DNA of 64,000 nucleotides from Sphingomonas sp. UNC305MFCol5.2 (GCF_000712135.1 NZ_JOOE01000003.1:124001-188000); one strand, 5' to 3'; shown: positions 39,432 through 47,443, numbered from the stretch's first letter. The notes: generated from the letters alone by a model not told the origin. Made by a program: numbers and translations.

Positions 39432-40639
39432 CCGAAAATCCTCGTCACGCGTTCGATACCCTTGACCAAAGCGGCGATGTCGGCCGCTCCATTATACACT
39501 CCGAAGCTCGCCCGGGCCGTCGCCGGCACGCCCAGCGCGTCCATCAAAGGCTGGGCGCAATGGTGGCCGGCGCGGATCGCGACATTGCCTTCATCCAAGA
39601 TGGTGGCGACGTCGTGCGGATGCACCCCCTCGACTGCGAAACTGACGATGCCGGCGCTGTCTTCGGGTCCGAACAGCCGGACGCTGTTGAGCTGCGACAG
39701 CGCCTCGCGCGCCTGGCGGACCAGGGCAGTCTCGTGCGCGTGGATCCGATCCAGACCGATGCTCTCGACATAATCGACCGCGGCGTGCAGCCCGACCACG
39801 CCGACGATGTGCGGCGTCCCCGCCTCGAACCGGCCCGGCGGCGGCGCGTAGGTAGTCTTCGCGAAGGTGACGCGATCGATCATCGATCCGCCGCCCTGAT
39901 AAGGCGGCATCGCGTCGAGCAGCTCATAGCGGCCCCAGAGCACGCCGATCCCGGTGGGCCCGTAGAGCTTGTGGCCCGAGAAGACGTAGAAGTCGCAGCC
40001 GATCGCGGCGACGTCGACGGCCATGCGCGGCACGGCCTGGCAGCCGTCGAGCAGGATCTTCGCCCCGACCGAATGCGCGATCTGGCAAGCGCGCTTCGCG
40101 TCGAGCACCGAGCCGAGCACGTTCGAGACGTGCGCGAGTGCGACGAGCTTGTGCGCCGGCGTGATCATCGCCGCCATCGCATCGAGATCCACGCGCTGGT
40201 CGGCGGTGAGCGGGATCACGTCGATGATCGCGCCGACCTTCTCGGCAACCATCTGCCAGGGCACGATGTTCGAATGGTGCTCGAGCGTCGAGAGCAGGAT
40301 GCGATCGCCGGCCTTGAGTTGCGTCCCCGCCCAGCACTGGGCGACGAGGTTGATCCCTTCGGTCGCGCCGCGGACGAAGATCGTTTCCCGGGCCTCGCCA
40401 TGGATGAACTTCGCGACTCGCTCGCGCGCCGCCTCGAACGCCAGCGTCATGTCGGCCGAGCGCTGGTACACCCCGCGATGCACGGTGGCATAGGTCTCGC
40501 CATAGCCGCGGTTGATCGCGTCGAGCACCGGCTTCGGCTTCTGCGAGGTGGCGGCAGTGTCGAGATAGGCCCAGCCCGCCGGGATCGCCGGGAAATCGGC
40601 GAGGACATCGAGCGGGCGAGTGTCGGTTGTCACGCTCAC
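39428..40639 (-). CDS. sufS: Cysteine desulfurase SufS
   Basis: This PLP-dependent enzyme of 403 residues removes sulfur from cysteine for cluster assembly. PLP contacts include ATEGINLVAQ and THEH-like TLEHHSNIVPW. The Schiff-base lysine is in FSGHKLYGPTG, and the catalytic cysteine in RAGHHCAQPLMDALG near residue 358. It is the group II (SufS/CsdA) type. I chose GTG 40639 as the start because it overlaps the sufD stop (GTGA) and gives the family N-terminus; the longer frame reads into sufD. A sufE or sufU gene is not in this cluster. Confidence 0.96.
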   Translation of the reverse strand: MSVTTDTRPLDVLADFPAIPAGWAYLDTAATSQKPKPVLDAINRGYGETYATVHRGVYQRSADMTLAFEAARERVAKFIHGEARETIFVRGATEGINLVAQCWAGTQLKAGDRILLSTLEHHSNIVPWQMVAEKVGAIIDVIPLTADQRVDLDAMAAMITPAHKLVALAHVSNVLGSVLDAKRACQIAHSVGAKILLDGCQAVPRMAVDVAAIGCDFYVFSGHKLYGPTGIGVLWGRYELLDAMPPYQGGGSMIDRVTFAKTTYAPPPGRFEAGTPHIVGVVGLHAAVDYVESIGLDRIHAHETALVRQAREALSQLNSVRLFGPEDSAGIVSFAVEGVHPHDVATILDEGNVAIRAGHHCAQPLMDALGVPATARASFGVYNGAADIAALVKGIERVTRIFG

Positions 40640-41718
40640 AGCGCAGCCTCCAGCCATTTGTCGGCATCCGCCACAAACGCATCGCGCACGGCCTCCTCGC
40701 CGATCCGCGACATCGCGTCGGCGACGAACGCGCGGGTGAGCAGCGCCTTGGCGCGCGGCGCGGGGATGCCGCGGCTCTGGAGGTAGAACAATGCGCGCTG
40801 GTCGAGCTCGCCCACCGTCGCGCCGTGCGCACATTTCACGTCGTCGGCGAAGATCTCGAGCTCGGGCTTGAGGTTCACCGTCGCGGCGCGTTCGAGCAGC
40901 AGCCCGCGCAGCGATTGCTCACCGTCGGTCTGCTGCGCATCGCGTGCGACTTCGACGCGCGCCGCGAGGCTCACGGTCGAGCGGTTCGCCGCGACGGCGC
41001 GCCACACTTGCCGCGACGTGCCTTCGATCGCTTCGTGGCGAACCGCGACCGCGGCTTCCTGCTTTTGCGTGCCCGAAGTGAGCAGCGCGCCGCCCATCTC
41101 GGCGAAGGCACCCTTGCCGGTGAGCGTCAGCGCGCCGTCGATCCGGCTGCCCATCCCGCCGGCACCGAGGAAGATCGAGACGAGGCTCGCAGCCTCGCCG
41201 ATCTCGGCCTCGTCGCGCAACGAGACGAAACCGTCGGCCTGGAGCAGCCGCACCGAGCGCATCAGCCGGGCGCCCCGGGCGAGCGCGATCTGGGTAAGCC
41301 GGTTGGCCCAGCCCGATCCCGCATAGGTCTCGACCATTGTGGCGACCGCATCCTCGGCCAAAGCGATCCGCGCGGGCACGTGGCTCTCGCCGCCCGAGCC
41401 GAGATGGACGATCTGGATGCCGGTCAGCGCCGCTTGCGGATCGAGCGACAGGACCCAGCCCTCGCCTTCGGCCATGCCGCCCAGCGGATGCGCGGTCTCC
41501 GGCGCGAAGCGGGCGACCTTGACCGGGCCGGGGCGGCTGTGCGCGGGCTCGAACACGCCGTCGACGAACAACAGACGCGGGCCCTCGATATCGAGGAACA
41601 GATCGGCGGGCTTGATCCCGACGTCACGCGGTTCGGCGTCGGCAGCGGCCCGCAGCGCCGCCATGTCCGCCCAGCGCCACTCCTCCAGTCGGGGAGAGGG
41701 AAGTTCGAGCGTGGTCAC
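40636..41718 (-). CDS. sufD: SUF scaffold component SufD
   Basis: This is a 360-residue beta-helix protein of the SufBC2D scaffold complex. The C-terminal segment KCAHGATVGELDQRALFYL then QSRGIPAPRAKALL is the conserved SufB/SufD signature, where the C-H pair near the sheet edge helps form the nascent cluster. The N-terminal helical part (LPSPRLEEWRWADMAALRAA) is typical of SufD. It starts with GTG overlapping the sufC stop by four bases. Confidence 0.95.
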   Translation of the reverse strand: MTTLELPSPRLEEWRWADMAALRAAADAEPRDVGIKPADLFLDIEGPRLLFVDGVFEPAHSRPGPVKVARFAPETAHPLGGMAEGEGWVLSLDPQAALTGIQIVHLGSGGESHVPARIALAEDAVATMVETYAGSGWANRLTQIALARGARLMRSVRLLQADGFVSLRDEAEIGEAASLVSIFLGAGGMGSRIDGALTLTGKGAFAEMGGALLTSGTQKQEAAVAVRHEAIEGTSRQVWRAVAANRSTVSLAARVEVARDAQQTDGEQSLRGLLLERAATVNLKPELEIFADDVKCAHGATVGELDQRALFYLQSRGIPAPRAKALLTRAFVADAMSRIGEEAVRDAFVADADKWLEAAL

Positions 41719-42458
41719 GCCGCCACCGTTCCATAGCCTTCGCGCTCGAGCTGCTGCGCGAGCTCGGGGCCGCCGGTGCGCGTGATGCGTCCGGCCTCGA
41801 GAACATGGACGAAATCGGGCTGCACATAATCGAGCAGCCGCTGGTAGTGGGTGATCAGCAGCACCGCCTTGTCGGGCGCGCGCATGATCCGGTTGATCCC
41901 CTCGCCAACCGCCTTGAGCGCATCGATGTCGAGGCCCGAATCGGTCTCGTCGAGGATCGCGAGCTTGGGCCCGATGATGCCCATCTGGACCATTTCGTTG
42001 CGCTTCTTCTCGCCACCCGAGAAGCCGACATTTACCGGGCGCTTGAGCATCTCCTGGTCCATGCCGAGCGCATCGGCCTGCGCGCGGGCGAGCTTGAGGA
42101 ACTCGCCACCCGAAAGCGGCGCCTCGCCCCGCGCGCGGCGCTGGCTGTTGAGCGCCTCGCGCAGGAACTGGACGTTGGAGATGCCGGGGATCTCGACCGG
42201 ATATTGGAAGCCGAGGAACAGGCCCGCCGCGGCACGCTCATGCGCTTCCATTTCGAGCAGATCGGCACCGTCGAAAGTCACGCTTCCGCCGGTCGGCTCG
42301 TATCCCGGGCGGCCGCCCAGCACATAGCCGAGCGTCGACTTGCCCGCGCCGTTGGGCCCCATGATCGCGTGGACCTCGCCTGCATTCACGGTGAGGCTGA
42401 GCCCCTTGAGGATTTCCTTGCCGTCGATTTCGGCGCGGAGATTGTCGATCTTGAGCAT
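41715..42458 (-). CDS. sufC: SUF ATPase SufC
   Basis: This ABC-type ATPase of the SufBC2D complex has 247 residues. Walker A GPNGAGKST, Q-loop region FLGFQYPVEIPG, the SufC signature FSGGEKKRNEM, Walker B LAILDETDSGLDIDAL and the H-loop LLITHYQRLL are all present. Two consecutive ATG codons (42461 and 42458) are possible; AGGA spacing favours 42458, giving MLKIDNLRAEIDGKE. In contrast to the usual sufBCD order, it is separated from sufB here by about 1.8 kb of inserted genes. Confidence 0.96.
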   Translation of the reverse strand: MLKIDNLRAEIDGKEILKGLSLTVNAGEVHAIMGPNGAGKSTLGYVLGGRPGYEPTGGSVTFDGADLLEMEAHERAAAGLFLGFQYPVEIPGISNVQFLREALNSQRRARGEAPLSGGEFLKLARAQADALGMDQEMLKRPVNVGFSGGEKKRNEMVQMGIIGPKLAILDETDSGLDIDALKAVGEGINRIMRAPDKAVLLITHYQRLLDYVQPDFVHVLEAGRITRTGGPELAQQLEREGYGTVAA

Positions 42459-42465
42459 CATGGTC

Positions 42466-42765
42466 CTATTGGTTGGCATTCGCGCCGAATTGATCGTTGA
42501 TGATCTTGGTCATCTGCGTCTGGGTGCAGGCCTGGATCGCCTTGTGGCTGCGGTCGGGCTCGCGCGAGCAGGCGGCTACCGTCTCGCAGGTCAGCCGGTC
42601 GAAATTCTCGTCGCCGCTCGACTGGGCGATCGCACACGCACGGACGCGGCGCTTCGAATCGAGCTGGACGCTGACCTGGAGCGGGCGCGCACGACCGGTG
42701 ACGACGATGTCCTCGCCGATCACGTCCTGGCTCCCAAGCAAGGCGAGGCCGAGCGCGAGGATCAC
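42466..42765 (-). CDS. Small exported cysteine-containing protein within the suf operon
   Basis: This is a 99-residue protein starting at GTG that overlaps the upstream gene as GTGA. MILALGLALLGSQD is a short signal-like hydrophobic start. The mature part includes IVVTGRARPLQVSVQLDSKR and four cysteines (RACAI, LTCETVAACS, QACTQ) that could make two disulfides. No family is recognised. The IVV(T/R)xRxR motif near the mature N-terminus is shared with the protein at 43270-43785, suggesting related proteins. Confidence 0.65.
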   Translation of the reverse strand: MILALGLALLGSQDVIGEDIVVTGRARPLQVSVQLDSKRRVRACAIAQSSGDENFDRLTCETVAACSREPDRSHKAIQACTQTQMTKIINDQFGANANQ

Positions 42766-43187
42766 AGCGGCACCGTCAGCAGCTTGACCGACTTCAGCGG
42801 CTCCGGCGCATTATAGGCATCGACCCGGCTGCCGTCGGGGAGTTCCCAGATGATCTTGTATTGCTTGGGCTGGACGATCGCCGCGGCGATATCCGCCTCG
42901 ATTGCGTCGAGCGTGGTCCGCATCCGGCCCCACCAGCGCGCATTCACCGGGCGATCGCCGAGCATCACCCGGCCTTGCGTGAAATCGCCCTCGGTGAATT
43001 CGCGGCAGCCCTTCGTCGCTTCGGCCACCTTGGCCGCGCGCGCCGCTTCCGCCGCCGGCGCGACGCCGACCTGCCGGACGATACAGCGAGCATGGCGCGT
43101 GGCGATGCCGATCTGCGGCGTGTCCTCGACGACGACGCCGCCCGCGCTCTGGGCAGCGGCAAGCGCGAACAACATTCCGAACATCAT
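42762..43187 (-). CDS. Small exported protein within the suf operon, hypothetical
   Basis: This is a 141-residue protein with an N-terminal signal-like segment MMFGMLFALAAAQSAGG. The mature part contains two cysteines (HARCIVRQVG, TKGCREFTEGD), then GRVMLGDRPVNARWWGRM, and ends with a strand-rich YKIIWELPDGSRVDAYNAPE. No family is recognised. The start at 43187 has GGGAG at a good distance. Its stop overlaps the next gene (GTGA), and its ATGATG overlaps the stop of a 29-codon frame upstream. Confidence 0.65.
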   Translation of the reverse strand: MMFGMLFALAAAQSAGGVVVEDTPQIGIATRHARCIVRQVGVAPAAEAARAAKVAEATKGCREFTEGDFTQGRVMLGDRPVNARWWGRMRTTLDAIEADIAAAIVQPKQYKIIWELPDGSRVDAYNAPEPLKSVKLLTVPL

Positions 43188-43273
43188 TGCGATACTCCCG
43201 GGGGCCCGAACACCGGCCCCGATCCCCCTGCCCGCGCGATGCTTGCACGGCGCCGACTGCGCATAAAGCTCAT
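43184..43273 (-). CDS. Possible 29-codon coupling reading frame
   Basis: An ATG at 43273 overlaps the stop of the upstream gene (ATGA), and its own TGA overlaps the ATG of the downstream gene (ATGA). The encoded peptide is arginine- and glycine-rich (MSFMRSRRRASIARAGGSGP and nine more residues). The exact fit into an otherwise broken chain of overlapping genes suggests it may be translated to carry ribosomes across the 82-bp gap. The peptide itself may have no function. Confidence 0.3.
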   Translation of the reverse strand: MSFMRSRRRASIARAGGSGPVFGPPGVSQ

Positions 43274-43785
43274 TCGCCGGCCTCCTTCGCCGGCCCGAAA
43301 TGGACGACCGGACCGTCCGAGGGCGGCTTGGGCAACGGCGGCAGCTTGACGCGCTGGCGCTCGGTCTCGCGGCTCGGTTCGGAGAGGCCCAGCGGACCGG
43401 CCTGACCCGGCGCGAGCGTCGGCTTCGGATCGGTGAGCTTGGGCAGCGTGAAGGCACGCGGCACCCCGGCACCTTCGGGACGCGCCTCGCCCGGCGTCGC
43501 GGCCGATGCCAGTTCGAGGAAAGTCATCGCGCGGCAATCGGTCACTTCGTCCGCGGTCTTGGCATAGCAGACCGGCGTCGCCTGGCAGGCACTTGTGTCG
43601 CGCTTCTGGCTGCCGCTGGAGACCATGATCCGGCAATTGCGCAGCTTGCCGTCGGCGCCCTTGTCGAACAGCATCGTCGTGAGCCCAAACTGCGCACGCA
43701 CGACGATCTCTTCCTCCTGCCCCTCGGCAGGAGGTGGCGCGGCAGGCACGTCCTGCGCGAGAAGGAGGAGAGCGAAGGGGATCAT
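43270..43785 (-). CDS. Exported protein within the suf operon, hypothetical
   Basis: This is a 171-residue protein with a short hydrophobic start (MIPFALLLLAQDVPAAPPP), then EEEIVVRAQFG, a beta-rich core with four cysteines (LRNCRIM, TSACQATPVCYA, VTDCRAM), and a long proline-rich C-terminal tail (LPKLTDPKPTLAPG, VKLPPLPKPPSDGP). The cysteine pattern suggests a periplasmic, disulfide-bonded protein. No family is recognised. Its ATG overlaps the DUF559 gene stop (ATGA). Confidence 0.65.
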   Translation of the reverse strand: MIPFALLLLAQDVPAAPPPAEGQEEEIVVRAQFGLTTMLFDKGADGKLRNCRIMVSSGSQKRDTSACQATPVCYAKTADEVTDCRAMTFLELASAATPGEARPEGAGVPRAFTLPKLTDPKPTLAPGQAGPLGLSEPSRETERQRVKLPPLPKPPSDGPVVHFGPAKEAGE

Positions 43786-44153
43786 CGGGCCACGATTTCA
43801 AGCCCCTCCCCTTCAGGGGAGGGGTTGGGGTGGGGGCTGTTCCATCGGCTGGGTGCGGCATTCACCGCAGATGCGATGACGCGCATCACCCCTTCTATGT
43901 TCGCCATCACGTCAAGGTTGGTCACGCGCACGACGTGATAGCCATGCTCCCCAAGCCAATCGTCACGCAACCGATCCTTCGTGCCGTCGTGCGTGTCGCC
44001 ATCGACTTCGACGATAAGACCGGACTGCGGGCACAGGAAATCGGCGATGAACGGTCCGATCACTGCCTGTCGACGGAACTTATGCCCCGCGAGCTGCGAA
44101 TTCGACAGGTGGCGCCACAGCCGCTTCTCGGGCTCGGTCGGATTGCGGCGCAT
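43782..44153 (-). CDS. DUF559 (very-short-patch-repair-like) nuclease-family protein
   Basis: This encodes at least 123 residues. MRRNPTEPEKRLWRHLSNSQ, LAGHKFRRQAVIGPFIADF, then LCPQSGLIVEVDGDTHDG form the PD-(D/E)XK-like DUF559 core related to Vsr endonucleases. The catalytic-type residues are present: D in FIADF and E-x-D in VEVDGDTH. The family helix starts before this ATG (WLQKRAAEM), but no ATG lies upstream in frame; only CTG 44198 and TTG 44210, both inside the flanking repeat. The last 22 residues (WNSPHPNPSPEGEG and so on) are translated from the other repeat copy. The gene is enclosed by inverted 44-bp repeats and inserted between sufB and sufC. Confidence 0.82.
   Translation of the reverse strand: MRRNPTEPEKRLWRHLSNSQLAGHKFRRQAVIGPFIADFLCPQSGLIVEVDGDTHDGTKDRLRDDWLGEHGYHVVRVTNLDVMANIEGVMRVIASAVNAAPSRWNSPHPNPSPEGEGLEIVAR
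43800..43843. repeat. Family B repeat, left copy flanking the DUF559 gene
   Basis: A hairpin CCCCTCCCC-TTCA-GGGGAGGGG (43803-43824) is followed by GGGGTGGGGGCTGT. The whole 44 bp is repeated in inverted orientation at 44193-44236 with about two differences. This copy lies inside the 3' coding end of the DUF559 gene. Confidence 0.88.
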
Positions 44154-44192
44154 TTCGGCGGCGCGCTTCTGAAGCCATTGGATCCGCTCGAT

Positions 44193-44236
44193 GGACAGCC
44201 CCCACCCCAAACCCCTCCCCTGAAGGGGAGGGGCTT
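44193..44236. repeat. Family B repeat, right copy flanking the DUF559 gene
   Basis: This is the inverted counterpart of 43800-43843, with the hairpin CCCCTCCCC-TGAA-GGGGAGGGG at 44212-44233. On the minus strand a sufB transcript meets the hairpin about 35 bases after the stop codon. There is no T-tract downstream in that direction, so read-through into the DUF559 gene is likely. The CTTTTTTG lies on the plus-strand side. Confidence 0.88.
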
Positions 44237-44266
44237 TTTTGTTCCAGCCCTTGTCCAAAGGGTGGC

Positions 44267-45730
44267 TCACCCGACCGAGCCCTCCAGCGAGATCCCCAGC
44301 AATTTCTGCGCTTCCACCGCGAATTCCATCGGCAGCTGCTTGAGCACTTCGCGCGCGAAGCCGTTGACGATCAGCGCCACCGCGGCCTCCTGGTCGAGTC
44401 CGCGCTGCATCGCGTAGAACAGCTGGTCCTCGCTGATCTTCGACGTGGTCGCCTCGTGCTCGATCTGCGCACTGGGGTTCTTCACTTCGATATAGGGCAC
44501 GGTGTGCGCGCCGCACTGGTCGCCGAGGAGCAGGCTGTCGCACTGGGTGAAGTTGCGGACATTCTCGGCGCCCGCCTGGACGAGCACCTTGCCGCGATAG
44601 GTATTGTCGCTGCGGCCGGCGCTGATGCCCTTCGACACGATCGTCGAGCGCGTGTTCTTGCCGAGATGGAGCATCTTGGTGCCGGTATCGGCCTGCTGGC
44701 GGCCGTTGGTGACCGCGACCGAATAGAATTCGCCGACCGAGCCGTCGCCCTGCAGGATGCACGAGGGGTATTTCCAGGTGATCGCGCTGCCGGTCTCGAC
44801 CTGGGTCCAGCTGACTTTCGAGTTCGTCCCCGCGCACAAAGCGCGCTTGGTCACGAAATTGAAGATGCCGCCCTTGCCGTTCTCGTCGCCGGGATACCAG
44901 TTCTGCACGGTCGAATATTTGATCTCGGCATCGTCGAGCGCCACCAGCTCGACCACTGCCGCGTGGAGCTGGTTCTCGTCGCGCATCGGCGCAGTGCAGC
45001 CTTCGAGATAGGAGACGTAGCTCCCCTTGTCGGCGACGATCAGGGTACGCTCGAACTGGCCGGTATTCTCGGCATTGATGCGGAAATAGGTGCTCAGCTC
45101 CATCGGGCAGCGCACGCCCTCGGGCACGTAGACGAAGGTGCCGTCGGAGAAGACCGCGGAATTCAATGCCGAGAAGAAATTGTCGCGCTGGGGCACGACC
45201 TTGCCGAGCCACTTCTTCACCAGCTCGGGATATTCGCGGATCGCTTCCGAGATCGACAGGAAGATGACCCCCGCGGCCTTCAATTCCTCGCGGAAGGTGG
45301 TCGCGACCGAGACGCTGTCGAACACCGCGTCGACCGCGACTTTCCGCGCGCCCTCGACGCCGGCGAGAACCTTCTGCTCCTCGATCGGGATGCCGAGCTT
45401 CTCATAGACGCGCAGGATCTCGGGATCGAGCTCGTCGAGGCTGCCGATCGTCTTCTTCGCCTTCGGCTCGGCGTAATAATAGGCGTCCTGATAGTCGATG
45501 TGCGGGATCTGCAGCTTCGCCCATTGCGGAAGCTCCATCTCCTGCCACATGCGGAACGCCTTCAGGCGCCAGTCGAGCATCCATTCGGGCTCGTTCTTCT
45601 TGGCCGAGATGTAGCGGACGGTGTCTTCGCTCAGCCCCTTGGGCGCGAACTCCTGCTCGATGTCGGAGGAGAACCCCCATTCGTATTTCTTGTTCGCGGC
45701 GGCGAGCGCCTCGGCATTCTTCGTGGCCAT
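44267..45730 (-). CDS. sufB: SUF scaffold component SufB
   Basis: This scaffold protein of the SufBC2D complex, on which clusters are built, has 487 residues. Opening [20 protein letters not shown], the conserved [40 protein letters not shown], and [16 protein letters not shown] [18 protein letters not shown] with the cluster-assembly cysteine are all seen. The C-terminal [20 protein letters not shown] is standard. The start at 45730 (MATKNAEAL) lies just after the Rrf2 stop. The gene is complete and under probable Rrf2 control. Confidence 0.97.
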   Translation of the reverse strand: MATKNAEALAAANKKYEWGFSSDIEQEFAPKGLSEDTVRYISAKKNEPEWMLDWRLKAFRMWQEMELPQWAKLQIPHIDYQDAYYYAEPKAKKTIGSLDELDPEILRVYEKLGIPIEEQKVLAGVEGARKVAVDAVFDSVSVATTFREELKAAGVIFLSISEAIREYPELVKKWLGKVVPQRDNFFSALNSAVFSDGTFVYVPEGVRCPMELSTYFRINAENTGQFERTLIVADKGSYVSYLEGCTAPMRDENQLHAAVVELVALDDAEIKYSTVQNWYPGDENGKGGIFNFVTKRALCAGTNSKVSWTQVETGSAITWKYPSCILQGDGSVGEFYSVAVTNGRQQADTGTKMLHLGKNTRSTIVSKGISAGRSDNTYRGKVLVQAGAENVRNFTQCDSLLLGDQCGAHTVPYIEVKNPSAQIEHEATTSKISEDQLFYAMQRGLDQEAAVALIVNGFAREVLKQLPMEFAVEAQKLLGISLEGSVG

Positions 45731-45731
45731 G

Positions 45732-46208
45732 TTACACCTGTTCCCCGGCAAGCGCCGGGACCCGGTCAGCGGACTCGGGATGCTGCGCCCCGGCCGGAGC
45801 CGGAGCAGCGGAAAGTTGGGAGAGCGTGATGCCCGCGAGCGCGCCCTTTACGGCGCCGTTGACGGCATTCCAATGCGGTTTGACGCGGCACGCGCCCTCG
45901 ACCGCGCAATCATGCTTGCCATTGTCGACACACGCCGTGAGTGCGATCGGGCCCTCGATCGCCTCGACGATGTCGGCGACGGTGATCGCCGCGGGGGGCC
46001 GCGCGAGGCGGAAGCCGCCGCCGGTGCCGCGCGCGCTCTCGATCAGCCCGGCGGCGGCGAGCTTGCTCACCAGCTTCTGCACGGTCGGGAGCGGCAGTCC
46101 GGTCTCTTCGGCGAGCGACGTCGCGTTCAAGCGGCACGACGCGCCGCAATGGCGCGCGGCGGCGGCCATCATCACTACGGCATAGTCGGCAAGGCTCGAA
46201 AGACGCAT
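45732..46208 (-). CDS. Rrf2-family iron-sulfur regulator (IscR/SufR-like)
   Basis: This is a 158-residue winged-helix regulator heading the SUF operon. [20 protein letters not shown] and the recognition region [20 protein letters not shown] are typical of Rrf2 proteins, followed by [12 protein letters not shown]. Three cysteines in [18 protein letters not shown] are spaced like the [2Fe-2S] ligands of IscR. It very likely senses cluster status and represses or derepresses the operon. An inverted repeat at 46215-46241 is the candidate binding site. Confidence 0.93.
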   Translation of the reverse strand: MRLSSLADYAVVMMAAAARHCGASCRLNATSLAEETGLPLPTVQKLVSKLAAAGLIESARGTGGGFRLARPPAAITVADIVEAIEGPIALTACVDNGKHDCAVEGACRVKPHWNAVNGAVKGALAGITLSQLSAAPAPAGAQHPESADRVPALAGEQV

Positions 46209-46214
46209 TTACTC

Positions 46215-46241
46215 GCAATCGGAACGATTCTATCCGATTGC
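46215..46241. promoter_or_regulatory. Candidate Rrf2 operator ahead of the SUF operon
   Basis: Perfect 9-bp arms GCAATCGGA and TCCGATTGC flank a 9-base spacer, seven bases upstream of the Rrf2 start codon on the minus strand. The spacer region reads TAGAAT on the minus strand, close to a -10 box, so a bound dimer would block RNA polymerase. This fits autoregulation, but binding by the Rrf2 protein is inferred. Confidence 0.65.
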
Positions 46242-46249
46242 AGATGGGC

Positions 46250-47179
46250 CTAGTTGCCGCGAAGGTCAACCGGCTCGGGGATCACATCCGGCAGGAAGTG
46301 CAATTCCTCGTTCTTCAGCGTCAGCGCCAGCGTCGGATCGCTGCTCCCGCGCAGGCTGGTAGGCGTGTAGCCGGTGAAATGCTTGATCTCGTTGATCATG
46401 TGCGACTGATCGGAGAAGGGCCCGAGCACGTCGCTGAGCGGCGCGCCCTGGAAGATCTGCATCGCCGCCCGGATCGCGCGGAACTTGCGCTTGAGCTTGG
46501 TCGGCGGCCCGCCGAAATATTCGAGGCACAGGCGCTGGACCTGGCGTTCGCCGAGCCCGCTGGTCTCCTCGATCGTGGCATAGAGCGCGTCGATCGTCGG
46601 ATCCTCGCTCGCCGCCCATTCGCGCACCCGGCTGAGAAAGGGGAAATGCGGCTCGGGAACCGGCTTCACTTCCTCCTGCCGCATGATCAGCTGCGGCGCG
46701 ATCGCCCCGATCATGTCGTCGAGCTCGGTCATATCACGCAGCTGCTCGAGCAATCTCGGCGCGCGCTCGCAGAACAATTTCTCGCCGTCGATGATGTGAT
46801 CGGTGACCTTGTGCGCGGGAATGCCGATCAGCGCCTTCCAGCCGATCGCGCGCAGGACGACGCCGAAACAGAGCACGGGCCCGCGCATCCGATAGCTGGC
46901 CGCGGCGGTGCCGGGGCCGGCGACCATGATCGGCTTGAGCGGTTCGACATGCCCGTCGGGGAAGGTCATTTCGCCCTCGCCCCGGATCAGAAAGCGGATA
47001 TGGCCGATATCGACGCGTTCGGGCCCTTCGAGCTCGCCCTCGCCGGCGCGGAAAAGATAATAGGAATCGACATGCGGAAGCAGCCGACCCTTGGCCGGCT
47101 TCATTTTGATCGTCACCGCCGGCGCATTCTCAGCGCCCATGTCGGTAACGATGGGTTTTCTTATGGTTGCACCCCGCAT
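46250..47179 (-). CDS. AraC-family transcriptional regulator
   Basis: This is a 309-residue regulator. An N-terminal cupin-like sensing region (ADHxY-like PHVDSYYLFRAGEGE, FPDGHVEPLKPIMVAGPG) is followed by a C-terminal AraC double helix-turn-helix (GLGERQVQRLCLEYFGGPP, then SDVLGPFSDQSHMINEIKHF and TGYTPTSLR). The ligand and targets are unknown. The gene is divergent from pyrD, and the 264-bp region between them is GC-rich and strongly structured. Confidence 0.87.
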   Translation of the reverse strand: MRGATIRKPIVTDMGAENAPAVTIKMKPAKGRLLPHVDSYYLFRAGEGELEGPERVDIGHIRFLIRGEGEMTFPDGHVEPLKPIMVAGPGTAAASYRMRGPVLCFGVVLRAIGWKALIGIPAHKVTDHIIDGEKLFCERAPRLLEQLRDMTELDDMIGAIAPQLIMRQEEVKPVPEPHFPFLSRVREWAASEDPTIDALYATIEETSGLGERQVQRLCLEYFGGPPTKLKRKFRAIRAAMQIFQGAPLSDVLGPFSDQSHMINEIKHFTGYTPTSLRGSSDPTLALTLKNEELHFLPDVIPEPVDLRGN

Positions 47180-47373
47180 TTACGACTCGAGCCCCCATCC
47201 CGAGAATCTGTGTCTGCTGGGCGTCTATAGCGGGTGCGGGGCCCGGATAAAAGTGGCCCGACCGGTTACCCAGCCGGGCCAGTGGAAAGGGTTCCCCCCG
47301 TTGAAGCGGAAACCCCTCGGGTCGCAACGCCTGACTAGCCCACCCGTAGGACTACGTATTGGACGGATTCGAC
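47180..47373. other. Structured intergenic DNA between AraC gene and pyrD
   Basis: No gene is seen here. Several strong hairpins can form in series: GGCCCGG pairing with CCGGGCC (about 47239-47279), GGGTT with a CCG-TTGAAG-CGG inner stem and AACCC (about 47288-47315), and CGGGT pairing with ACCCG (about 47318-47346). They resemble a folded RNA leader or small RNA rather than plain promoter DNA, but I do not recognise a known riboswitch class. Direction of transcription is not clear. Confidence 0.35.
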
Positions 47374-47415
47374 ACATCCGAAGGGTTTAACGTTACATCC
47401 GAAGTTTTTGACGTT
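47374..47415. repeat. Tandem 21-bp direct repeat upstream of pyrD
   Basis: ACATCCGAAGGGTTTAACGTT (47374-47394) is followed immediately by a second copy (47395-47415) with three mismatches. It ends 28 bp upstream of the pyrD start. A 21-bp spacing equals two helical turns, so the copies could bind two regulators on the same face of the DNA. It has lower GC than its surroundings, as expected for a promoter. Confidence 0.6.
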
Positions 47416-47443
47416 CGGCCTTCTCGATGCGAAGGCGAGCGCC

